Position numbers and translations under genes: made by a program
Shown: positions 42,489 through 48,668 of the stretch, piece after piece
Layout of the letters: every line of letters starts with the position of its first letter
How positions within the stretch are numbered: the first letter of the stretch is position 1
Source: Gammaproteobacteria bacterium UBA7376
GTDB taxonomy: Bacteria > Pseudomonadota > Gammaproteobacteria > Pseudomonadales > Azotimanducaceae
Assembly: GCA_002470275.1 (NCBI GenBank)
Contig: DKNY01000048.1
Span: 943-49,610, forward strand
Direction of reading: 5' to 3'
DNA: 48,668 nt
Notes under the pieces: generated by a model
Told to the model about the DNA's origin: nothing
What the model saw: the letters and a program-made list of their open reading frames with translations, nothing else
The model's database searches: none

Positions 42489-43652
42489 ATGAATTCACCA
42501 ACGCTGCCGGTGAGCAAATTACCGGATGTTGGGACCACTATATTTTCGGTCATGAGCGCCTTGGCGAGCCATCATCAGGCCCTTAACCTGTCCCAGGGGT
42601 TCCCGGACTTTGATCCACCCGAGGCCTTAGTTGACCTGGTTCACGGATACATGATTTCGGGCAACAACCAATATCCGCCAATGATTGGGGTTCCAAGCCT
42701 GCTGGCGGCAATTGGTGGCAAGGTCCAAAAGGACTACCTCTGCTCAGTCCAGCCCGAGGAGGAAGTGACGATCACTGCGGGGGCCACCGAGGCGCTCTTT
42801 TGTGCCATCGCGGCGGTTGTGGGTGCAGGCGACGAGGTCATCGTCTTTGATCCCGCCTATGATAGCTATGATCCCGTCATCCGCCTTCAGGGGGGGAGGG
42901 CCATTCATTTAGAGCTTACGCTGCCGAACTATCAGATTGACTGGGACCAGGTTCGGGATGCACTTTCTCCTCGGACGCGCATGCTCATCATCAATTCACC
43001 CCATAATCCCTCCGGAGCGATTTTGGGCGAGGAGGATATCCGGGCTCTGAGGGAAATTGTGGCAAGCCATGGCCTTTACCTCCTTTCCGATGAGGTTTAT
43101 GAACACATGGTCTTTGACGGCAAGGCGCACCTCAGTCTTTGTCGATACGAGGATCTCTATGCGCGTAGCTTTGTGATCAGCTCCTTTGGCAAGACCTACC
43201 ATGCCACCGGGTGGAAGGTCGGATACTGTCTTGCGCCGCCAGGGCTAACGACAGAATTTCGACGAATTCACCAATATCTAACGTTTACCGTAAACACGCC
43301 AGTTCAGCTGGCTTTAGCGGACTTCCTCAATGAGCATGCAGAGCATCATGAGCAACTGGGCGCGTTCTACCAGCGCAAACGCGACCTCTTTTGCGCTCGG
43401 CTATCGGCGTCGCGATTCTCGGTGCAGCCCAGTCCGGGCACCTATTTCCAACTTCTTGATTACTCGGCAATCTCGAACGAGAGGGATACCGTGCTTGCGC
43501 GGCGGTGGACACAGGAAAAAGGCATTGCCACGATTCCCATCAGCGTTTTTTATGGGCGGCCCGAGCGGTGTACCCAGCGCGTGCTGCGCCTTTGTTTCGC
43601 CAAGGATGATCAAACCCTGAAGCAGGCGGCAGACATCCTATGTCAGATCTAA
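42489..43652 (+). CDS. ybdL: Methionine/glutamine-type PLP aminotransferase (YbdL-like)
   Basis: A fold-type I aminotransferase very like E. coli YbdL, which transaminates methionine, phenylalanine and similar amino acids with 2-oxo acids. The PLP Lys is Lys235 in SSFGKTYHATGWKVGYC; ATEALFCAI, PHNPSGAIL and the Arg in RVLRLCFAK complete the cofactor and substrate site. ATG 42489, with AAGGCAG upstream, matches the YbdL N-terminus; an in-frame ATG at 42444 lacks a ribosome binding site. Its 3' end overlaps the next gene by 13 bases. It probably recycles 4-methylthio-2-oxobutyrate to methionine with glutamine as amino donor, giving 2-oxoglutaramate. Confidence 0.92.
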   Translation: MNSPTLPVSKLPDVGTTIFSVMSALASHHQALNLSQGFPDFDPPEALVDLVHGYMISGNNQYPPMIGVPSLLAAIGGKVQKDYLCSVQPEEEVTITAGATEALFCAIAAVVGAGDEVIVFDPAYDSYDPVIRLQGGRAIHLELTLPNYQIDWDQVRDALSPRTRMLIINSPHNPSGAILGEEDIRALREIVASHGLYLLSDEVYEHMVFDGKAHLSLCRYEDLYARSFVISSFGKTYHATGWKVGYCLAPPGLTTEFRRIHQYLTFTVNTPVQLALADFLNEHAEHHEQLGAFYQRKRDLFCARLSASRFSVQPSPGTYFQLLDYSAISNERDTVLARRWTQEKGIATIPISVFYGRPERCTQRVLRLCFAKDDQTLKQAADILCQI

Positions 43653-44413
43653 AGATCAGCCTGATACAGACCCACACCCACTGGCACCGACCGGACCTGA
43701 ATCGAGATTTATTTGACAGCTACTTCAAGGCGCTGCCTGACGCCGCTCAGGTAGTTGTCCTGCCAGAAATGTTTAGCACGGGGTTCACCATGGCTGCGGC
43801 AGAAATGGCGGAGCCCATGGACGGGCCAACCATCAGCTGGATGCAGGAGCGAGCCTCGGCGCTAGGCAAGGTGTTGTGCGGCAGCCTGATCATTCAGGAT
43901 CAAGGCCGCTTCTTTAATCGGCTGGTGTGGGTGTCACCCGAGGGTGTTGTGACATATTACGATAAGCGGCATCTGTTTCGGATGGCGAAAGAGGACCGGT
44001 ACTTCAGCCCAGGTAATCAAGCTTCGGTGGCCACTCTAGGAGAGTGGCGAATAAATTTGAGCGTCTGTTATGACCTCCGGTTCCCGGTCTGGTTACGCAA
44101 TTGCAGCGACTATGACCTGTTGCTGGTGGTCGCCAATTGGCCCGGCGCGCGGGCCTTGGCCTGGCAGACGCTGCTCGCGGCTAGGGCGATAGAAAACCAG
44201 GCCTACTGCGTTGGGTTAAATATTGTTGGGCGTGACGGAGCTGGGGTAGACTACGCTGGCGGCAGCGCGGTCTATGGAATGCAGGGCGATGCCGTGTTTG
44301 ACGCCCACCAAGAAGCGGGCTTATTTACGGTAAGCCTGTCCCTAGATGACTTACGTGAATATCGTCAGAAATTCCCTGCTCATCTCGATGCGGATCGTTT
44401 TTGTCTTGAATAA
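43640..44413 (+). CDS. yafV: Omega-amidase (YafV/Nit2-type nitrilase family)
   Basis: A carbon-nitrogen hydrolase of 257 residues with the Glu-Lys-Cys triad Glu43 (PEMFSTGF), Lys109 (YYDKRHLF) and Cys143 (SVCYDLRFP). The MAKEDRYFSPG loop and overall length identify it as YafV/Nit2, which hydrolyses 2-oxoglutaramate or 2-oxosuccinamate to the 2-oxo acid and ammonia. The 13-base overlap with the transaminase means the two are translationally coupled, forming the glutamine transaminase-omega-amidase pathway. Next to ahcY this makes a sulfur amino-acid salvage locus. Confidence 0.92.
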   Translation: MSDLKISLIQTHTHWHRPDLNRDLFDSYFKALPDAAQVVVLPEMFSTGFTMAAAEMAEPMDGPTISWMQERASALGKVLCGSLIIQDQGRFFNRLVWVSPEGVVTYYDKRHLFRMAKEDRYFSPGNQASVATLGEWRINLSVCYDLRFPVWLRNCSDYDLLLVVANWPGARALAWQTLLAARAIENQAYCVGLNIVGRDGAGVDYAGGSAVYGMQGDAVFDAHQEAGLFTVSLSLDDLREYRQKFPAHLDADRFCLE

Positions 44414-44464
44414 CAATCTCCCGGCCTCGTGCCTTCAACAAAGACTGTGGATTCTAAAAAATAA

Positions 44465-44833
44465 ATGCTGAACTCTTATAAAGGTCTGTTGCGCGCTGGG
44501 CTCACGCTCGGTTTATTGGCGGTCATCGTGGGGTGCGACAATGCTGGCCCCGTCGTCGGCCCAGAATTGGTCAGCGGTCATCCGGGAAAGGCTCGATATA
44601 ACGAATATTGTTACTCCTGCCACACGCCTGGCATCGCTGGCGCTCCGCGTCTTGGCGACGCGCTTGCTTGGGCACCTCGTCTGGCCAAGGGCAGAGCATT
44701 ACTCGTACAGTCCACCATCAAAGGGCTTGCGCCTGGCATGCCGGCTCGCGGCCTGTGTTACTCCTGCACCGACGAAGAACTTGCGGATGCCGTTGACTAT
44801 ATGATCGCCGCGGTGGAAGGTGTCTCTAACTAG
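44465..44833 (+). CDS. Cytochrome c5-like monoheme lipoprotein
   Basis: A small monoheme c-type cytochrome with the heme motif CYSCH (Cys49, Cys52, His53), the distal Met ligand Met92 (APGMPARG) and a Cys98-Cys101 pair (LCYSCTDEEL) in the c5-specific position. The N-terminal signal ends in a lipobox IVGC, so it is probably a membrane-tethered electron carrier in the periplasm at Cys24. Ribosome binding site weak. It ends nine bases before the OxyR start, whose AGGAAG overlaps its stop, so the two are likely cotranscribed. Electrons could go to terminal oxidase or a cytochrome peroxidase; the link with OxyR is by position only. Confidence 0.88.
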   Translation: MLNSYKGLLRAGLTLGLLAVIVGCDNAGPVVGPELVSGHPGKARYNEYCYSCHTPGIAGAPRLGDALAWAPRLAKGRALLVQSTIKGLAPGMPARGLCYSCTDEELADAVDYMIAAVEGVSN

Positions 44834-44842
44834 GAAGTCGGC

Positions 44843-45772
44843 ATGAACTTAAGGGATTTAAGGTATTTGGTGGCGGTGGCCGAACATCGCCACTTTGGGC
44901 GCGCCGCTCAGGCGTGCTTCGTGAGTCAGCCGACCCTATCGACGCAGCTCAAGAAGCTTGAAGAAACCCTGGGTGTGACGCTGGTAGAGCGCACCAATCG
45001 GCGGGTGATGCTTACGCCAGAGGGTGAGCAGATCGTTGCTCAGGCCCAGCGCATCTTAGTAGAGGTCAATTCCCTAACCGCCATGTCCGAGCAGCTCCAA
45101 GATCCGCGTGGGGGCGAGTTGCGGCTCGGCGTTATACCGACCGTAGCGCCCTACGTGTTGCCCAGGCTGCTCTCCTCTCTGCGTGCCGTTTTCCCAAACC
45201 TTCATATCAAGCTCACCGAGGGGCAAACAGATCATATCAGCCGGCTGCTGAAGCAGGGCGAGGTGGATGTCACCCTCCTGGCGTTGCCCCTGGGTGAGGA
45301 AAACGTGGACGAGTTTCCAATTTACGATGAGCCATTTTTCTATGCGGTGCCCCATGACCATCCGCTGGCGGATAGGGCCCGGGTTAGCACCGGAGATTTA
45401 GAGGGACAGGAGGTGCTGCTGCTAGAGGACGGCCACTGCTTGCGCGATCAGGCGCTTGAGGTCTGTCAGGCCCACCGAGGGATAGAGAGTCAAAATTATA
45501 GCGCCACCAGCCTGGAAACACTTCGCCAACTGGTGGCATCAGGATTCGGGACCACGTTGATCCCGGAGTTCGCGGTAAAGAGTTATCCGCACGCTGGAGA
45601 TCACGTGCCGCCAATTAGGTACTTGCCCTTTGACGGCAAGGCACCCAGCCGTCAACTCGGGCTCTGCTGGCGAAGCACATCGACGCGAAAGGATTTATTG
45701 CGAGATTTGGCAGCTCAGCTGCGTGACATGATGCGCCCAGGAGCGCCCTCAGAGGACGCTCCCCGGGCATAA
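44843..45772 (+). CDS. oxyR: Peroxide-sensing LysR-type regulator OxyR
   Basis: A LysR-family activator of peroxide defence. The winged helix-turn-helix is at residues 1-60 (HFGRAAQACFVSQPTLSTQLKKLE). The redox pair is Cys199 and Cys208 in DGHCLRDQALEVC, numbers identical to E. coli OxyR, and ATSLETLRQLVASGFGTTLIP follows as in the family. Start ATG 44843 has AGGAAG upstream. Hydrogen peroxide should join the two cysteines and switch target promoters. The convergent rubrerythrin-type operon ends three bases away. A candidate OxyR element lies at 48331-48345. Confidence 0.95.
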   Translation: MNLRDLRYLVAVAEHRHFGRAAQACFVSQPTLSTQLKKLEETLGVTLVERTNRRVMLTPEGEQIVAQAQRILVEVNSLTAMSEQLQDPRGGELRLGVIPTVAPYVLPRLLSSLRAVFPNLHIKLTEGQTDHISRLLKQGEVDVTLLALPLGEENVDEFPIYDEPFFYAVPHDHPLADRARVSTGDLEGQEVLLLEDGHCLRDQALEVCQAHRGIESQNYSATSLETLRQLVASGFGTTLIPEFAVKSYPHAGDHVPPIRYLPFDGKAPSRQLGLCWRSTSTRKDLLRDLAAQLRDMMRPGAPSEDAPRA

Positions 45773-45774
45773 CG

Positions 45775-46353
45775 CTAAGTGAGGTCGGCGACTAGAGCCG
45801 TGCGCTGAGCATCGTCGAGCACCACGGCTTCGGTCATTGCTGGATGATCGATGCCCATGGAAAGTCGTGCACCAGCTTTGAGTGCGGTTACCTGAGCTGG
45901 GTTCAACTCAAAACGCAGAAAGTGTACGGCTGCAGCTTTGTCCTCACGGCTACGGTCGATGTCCTCGTTGGCAATGGGATGAGTCTTCTCGCCATCGTCG
46001 ACCTGCACCCATAGCGTCTCTTCAATGCCCCCGAGCTTGGCGAGCGCTACTCGACGCTCTTCGGCATTGCCATATTCGATCATAAAGGTTGCTTTCCAGT
46101 TGCTGCCATCAGGGATCAACGGATTGTAGGCTGATAGTTCCTCTTCGATCTCTGATGCATCGAAGATACGCTCCACGCGCAACATTTCCTGAATCTGGTA
46201 CTTCATGGTCAGGGCATCTTCAAAGTAGAGGGTTGCGTTGGGACCCAGCGCGATTTGTCGCTGCTGTTTATGCGTGATGACTTCCTGTCGAAACGTTGGT
46301 CGCCGCTGGGAGTATTCTTCTAAGGACCATAGGTCCGTTCTTGAAAGGTTCAT
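45775..46353 (-). CDS. DUF3501 family protein
   Basis: A 192-residue cytoplasmic protein of the DUF3501 family, known as a frequent partner of rubrerythrin-linked Fe-S proteins but with no assigned function. The family-like regions are LEEYSQRRPTFRQEVITHKQ, then LYFEDALTMKYQIQEMLRVERIFD, and RFELNPAQVTALKAGARL near the end. There are no Cys residues, so it is not itself a redox cluster carrier. Start ATG 46353 with AGGAG nine bases upstream, 28 bases after the Fe-S protein gene. Convergent with oxyR, three bases between stops. Confidence 0.85.
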   Translation of the reverse strand: MNLSRTDLWSLEEYSQRRPTFRQEVITHKQQRQIALGPNATLYFEDALTMKYQIQEMLRVERIFDASEIEEELSAYNPLIPDGSNWKATFMIEYGNAEERRVALAKLGGIEETLWVQVDDGEKTHPIANEDIDRSREDKAAAVHFLRFELNPAQVTALKAGARLSMGIDHPAMTEAVVLDDAQRTALVADLT

Positions 46354-46381
46354 AGTTGGCTCCTGGGTATCAAAATAATGG

Positions 46382-47710
46382 CTAGATGCCGTAGGCCTGT
46401 CGCACCATGCTGATGGGGTGTTTGGCCTCTCCGTCGTCGATGCCGTCTGCGATTAAGCGGCCGGCCATGGGGCAGTCAGAACCGAACGTATCGGCTTCGC
46501 TATCCTTGACGCGCTTAACAACGGGTCGGGCAATCTTCTTGGCTTTTTCGTAAGTCTCTGCCTTGACGGCATAGGTGCCGTCGTGGCCCGAACAGCGCTC
46601 TATCGCCGTGATTTCCGTATCCGGGATAAGGCCAAGGAAGTCCCGGGTTTTCATGCCGAAGTTCTGCACGCGCTGGTGGCAGGCGACATGGTAGGCCACC
46701 TTTCCTAAGCCCTCGGCGAACGTCGTATCGATCAGGCCGGCGCGGTGGCGCAGCATGAGATATTCAAAGGGGTCAAAGAAATGCTTCTGAATGTTCGCGA
46801 CCTCTTCAGAGTCAGGAAACATCAGCGGTAGTTCCTGCTTGTACATCAGCACGCAAGAGGGAATGGGCGCGATGATGTCATAGCCCTCTGCGATGGCGTC
46901 GAGAAAGACCGGGACGTTGGCATCTTTCATCTTCTCAACCTTTTTCAGGTCGCCCAATTCAAGTTTGGGCATCCCGCAGCATTTTGCGTCCTGCAGCAGT
47001 TTGACCGGTATTTGATTGTGCGCCAGAACCGCGACGAGGTCCTCTACCATCTGGGGCTCGTTATGGTCGCCATAGCAGGTTAGGTAGATGGCCACCTTCC
47101 CTGTGGTTCGGTCTGTGGACTGCGCCGGGTGGTCAGCGCCGACCTCCCCAGGTAGTTTTTTGCTGGTTGGGGTGGCGTGGAAATAGGGCAGGGGGGCGTC
47201 TTGGTGGAGGCCGAAGAGCGCTTCGCCTGCCTTACGCAGTGTCTTGCTGCCCGCCGCCGCATTGGCGAGTTGAGCGATGCCAGGGGTTGAGATTGCATCA
47301 AAAATCGGATCGGTCGACGTAATAATACGATCCCGCCACTTCGTATCCTGTTTGCGGAACTTAACGGCCTTAGCGCGCAGCATGAGGTGGGGAAAGTCGA
47401 GCATCCACTCATGGGGCGGTACATAGGGGCACTTTGTTTCAGCACACAGATCGCAGAGGAAACATTGGTCAACGACCTTGGTGTAGTCCGCCTTGTCCAC
47501 GCCGTCCACTTCGAAAGTGTCCGATTCGTCAATGAGGTCGAAGAGCGTTGGGAAAGAATCACAGAGGCTCACGCATCGCCTGCAGCCGTGGCAGATGTCA
47601 AAGGCTCGCTCAAGCTCTTGGTTCAAAAGGTCTTCGTCGTAAAACTCAGGGTTTTTCCAGTCTAGCGGCTGCCGATCTGGGGCTTCTAAACTTCCTTCTC
47701 GCGTGCTCAT
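46382..47710 (-). CDS. Double 4Fe-4S, CCG-domain oxidoreductase (GlpC/HdrD-like)
   Basis: A cytoplasmic or peripheral iron-sulfur protein of 442 residues. Two 4Fe-4S motifs lie near the N-terminus: Cys40, 43, 46, 50 (CHGCRRCVSLC) and Cys83, 86, 89, 94 (CFLCDLCAETKC). Two CCG-type modules follow: TCYGDHNEPQMV with KCCGMPKLELG, and ACHQRVQNFG with ERCSGHDGTYAV (CSG in place of CCG). The layout matches GlpC and heterodisulfide reductase D relatives. Its place between rubrerythrin and DUF3501 suggests it feeds electrons to the di-iron protein, which lacks its own rubredoxin. A degenerate ATGACAATGATT motif at 47722-47733 precedes the gene. Confidence 0.88.
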   Translation of the reverse strand: MSTREGSLEAPDRQPLDWKNPEFYDEDLLNQELERAFDICHGCRRCVSLCDSFPTLFDLIDESDTFEVDGVDKADYTKVVDQCFLCDLCAETKCPYVPPHEWMLDFPHLMLRAKAVKFRKQDTKWRDRIITSTDPIFDAISTPGIAQLANAAAGSKTLRKAGEALFGLHQDAPLPYFHATPTSKKLPGEVGADHPAQSTDRTTGKVAIYLTCYGDHNEPQMVEDLVAVLAHNQIPVKLLQDAKCCGMPKLELGDLKKVEKMKDANVPVFLDAIAEGYDIIAPIPSCVLMYKQELPLMFPDSEEVANIQKHFFDPFEYLMLRHRAGLIDTTFAEGLGKVAYHVACHQRVQNFGMKTRDFLGLIPDTEITAIERCSGHDGTYAVKAETYEKAKKIARPVVKRVKDSEADTFGSDCPMAGRLIADGIDDGEAKHPISMVRQAYGI

Positions 47711-47759
47711 AAGAGTTCTCTATGACAATGATTAACGGGTTCTATGGGGGGGTGGGAAC

Positions 47760-47785
47760 AAAAAAGGGGCCTTTTGGAGCCCCTC
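47760..47785 (-). terminator. Intrinsic terminator after rubrerythrin gene
   Basis: AGGGGC (47765-47770) and GCCCCT (47779-47784) make a six-bp GC-rich stem with an eight-base loop; on the minus strand five or six T residues follow. It comes 25 bases after the rubrerythrin stop and 50 bases before the Fe-S gene start, so the rubrerythrin can be transcribed alone, with the next two genes by read-through or their own promoter. Confidence 0.8.
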
Positions 47786-47809
47786 TTTGTTCCTGTCTTA
47801 GGTCAGGCT

Positions 47810-48226
47810 TTAGACCATAGACTCTAAGGCTTTTTGGAAGCGATTCGCATGCGAGCGTTCTGCCTTCGCAAGCGTTTCGAACCAATCAGCGATCTCATCG
47901 AAGCCCTCGTCACGAGCGGTTTTCGCCATGCCGGGGTACATATCCGTGTACTCGTGAGTTTCGCCCGCGACGGCTGCCTTGAGGTTATCCGCCGTGGTGC
48001 CAATGGGCATACCGGTGGCTGGATCGCCTACGGCTTCCATGTACTCGAGATGGCCGTGAGCGTGTCCGGTTTCGCCTTCTGCAGTTGAGCGGAAAACGGT
48101 TGCGACATCGTTCTCGCCCTCTACGTCAGCCTTCGCTGCAAAGTATAGGTAGCGACGATTAGCCTGAGATTCGCCAGCAAAGGCGTCTTTCAGGTTTTGT
48201 AAGGTATTGCTGTCCTTCAATTCCAT
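47810..48226 (-). CDS. Rubrerythrin-like di-iron protein lacking rubredoxin domain
   Basis: A ferritin-like four-helix di-iron protein of 138 residues, expected to reduce hydrogen peroxide. The iron ligands are Glu19, Glu52 with His55 (ETGH), Glu89, Glu92 and Glu123 with His126 (ERSH). There is no Cys at all, so the C-terminal rubredoxin module of classical rubrerythrin is absent and an external electron donor is required. Start ATG 48226, with GGAG about 11 bases upstream, is chosen over a longer frame whose extra residues do not fit the family. Upstream lie a Fur-like box and an OxyR-type element. Confidence 0.92.
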   Translation of the reverse strand: MELKDSNTLQNLKDAFAGESQANRRYLYFAAKADVEGENDVATVFRSTAEGETGHAHGHLEYMEAVGDPATGMPIGTTADNLKAAVAGETHEYTDMYPGMAKTARDEGFDEIADWFETLAKAERSHANRFQKALESMV

Positions 48227-48330
48227 GTTTGCATGTACTCCATACAGGTTATCTTTAGGGCCATCTAAGATGGTCAAGTGAGTATAGGGTCTTATGGCTC
48301 TGTTTCTATTTGAATGTTTAGATCATTACC

Positions 48331-48345
48331 ATAGACACAGGCTAT
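48331..48345. promoter_or_regulatory. OxyR-type element upstream of rubrerythrin
   Basis: ATAG at 48331-48334 and CTAT at 48342-48345 are separated by exactly seven bases, the spacing of one OxyR dimer site. The second dimer site of the full motif is not recognisable. It lies about 105-120 bases upstream of the rubrerythrin start and also upstream of the MATE gene on the other strand. Confidence 0.4.
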
Positions 48346-48370
48346 CGAACCCGTGAAATCATTAACTGGT

Positions 48371-48389
48371 GTCAATGATAATCATTCCC
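48371..48389. promoter_or_regulatory. Fur-like box in rubrerythrin-MATE gap
   Basis: The core AATGATAATCATT at 48374-48386 matches 15 of 19 positions of the classical Fur consensus. It lies about 145 bases upstream of the rubrerythrin start and 70 bases upstream of the MATE start. A TTGACA promoter-35-like hexamer overlaps it on the minus strand. Confidence 0.55.
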
Positions 48390-48456
48390 ATTTCTAAAAA
48401 GCGTGAATTCGTTACAATCACGCACTTTTGTCTAAGATTTCAGCGAGCGAGTGTCA

Positions 48457-48668
48457 ATGGCGGTATTTGTCAGAGAGTTTAGGCAGTTATTCGGACTCGC
48501 TTTGCCGCTGGTTTTTACCCAGGTTGCGCAGATGGGTATGGGGGTCGCCGACACCTTGATGGCGGGCCAGATCAGTTCCGTGGAGTTGGCGGGTGTAGCC
48601 CTTGGCGGCGCGGTGCTTTGGCCGCTGCTGCTGCTCGTGGCTGGGGTTGTGATGTCGCTCACGCCAGT
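48457..48668 (+). CDS. MATE family efflux transporter, partial at window edge
   Basis: The first 70 residues of a multidrug and toxin extrusion transporter. The N-terminal signature FVREFRQLFGLALPLVFTQ, followed by MGVADTLMAGQISSVELAG and the start of the second helix, is typical of NorM-type MATE pumps; the gene runs past the right edge. Start ATG 48457; the ribosome binding site is weak (GAGCGAG). It is divergent from the rubrerythrin gene, so the Fur-like box or OxyR element could also act on it. Confidence 0.9.
   Translation, partial: MAVFVREFRQLFGLALPLVFTQVAQMGMGVADTLMAGQISSVELAGVALGGAVLWPLLLLVAGVVMSLTP

Noticed and set aside
45740..45763. Hairpin at the 3' end of oxyR as terminator
   Set aside because: A stem can be drawn but it lies inside the coding region with almost no loop and no T run.
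47722..47733. Possible Fur box before the Fe-S protein gene
   Set aside because: ATGACAATGATT matches only one half of the consensus and lacks the inverted half present at the other two sites.
1..48668. CRISPR arrays, tRNA or rRNA genes, insertion sequences
   Set aside because: No regularly spaced repeats, no tRNA cloverleaf signatures in the gaps and no transposase-like ORF were seen on either strand.

Overview
The window reads as chromosomal DNA of an aerobic, Gram-negative, marine-type gammaproteobacterium. The evidence is three large TonB-dependent outer-membrane receptors, an OxyR with the exact E. coli cysteine spacing, close relatives of E. coli YbdL, YafV, TesB and AhcY, a cytochrome c5, Fur-like boxes, and gene content often seen in the OM60/NOR5 (Halieaceae) type of bacterium. 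The genus-level guess is inference. I see no rRNA, tRNA, CRISPR array, insertion sequence, phage gene or replication origin. Starts at TTG and GTG are unusually common and several are supported by strong ribosome binding sites.

Layout. 1-9.8 kb: a nutrient-scavenging block with a TonB-dependent receptor, a periplasmic sulfatase, a GPH-type cation symporter, a lipoprotein PQQ dehydrogenase and a DUF3422 protein. Coding debris lies on both sides of the sulfatase: a frameshifted gene of about 97 codons at 2351-2645 on the minus strand, and an orphan Pro/Glu/Ser-rich C-terminus at 4408-4602. 9.8-13.9 kb: a tightly overlapping minus-strand operon running glutathione S-transferase, membrane-anchored metallo-beta-lactamase-fold hydrolase, tandem DsbA/kappa-GST-like protein, TetR regulator, with a Fur-like box in front. 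13.9-20 kb: TPR-sulfotransferase, then a TonB receptor translationally coupled to a type-B carboxylesterase. 20-29.6 kb: mixed catabolic genes (VOC-fold dioxygenase-like protein plus FAD monooxygenase, a second GPH transporter, a PhyH-type dioxygenase divergent from a TetR regulator, a soluble-type PQQ sugar dehydrogenase, a dienelactone hydrolase, a PHB-depolymerase-like esterase). 30-34.5 kb: an RND pump with its adaptor. 34.8-39.7 kb: a DUF3604 lipoprotein and a third TonB receptor.

40-48.7 kb is more conserved. It holds TesB thioesterase and adenosylhomocysteinase, divergent from a methionine/glutamine transaminase-omega-amidase pair, then cytochrome c5 and OxyR. Convergent to these is a three-gene set: rubrerythrin-like protein without a rubredoxin domain, a GlpC-like double 4Fe-4S/CCG protein, and a DUF3501 protein. 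The intergenic region upstream of the rubrerythrin carries a Fur-like box and one perfect ATAG-N7-CTAT OxyR-type element. A MATE efflux gene begins at the right edge.

The best candidates for under-described biology are the rubrerythrin/Fe-S/DUF3501 module with likely OxyR and Fur control, and the Fur-box GST/MBL/double-kappa-GST/TetR operon. Function calls are by recognition of motifs and family likeness; no search was run.
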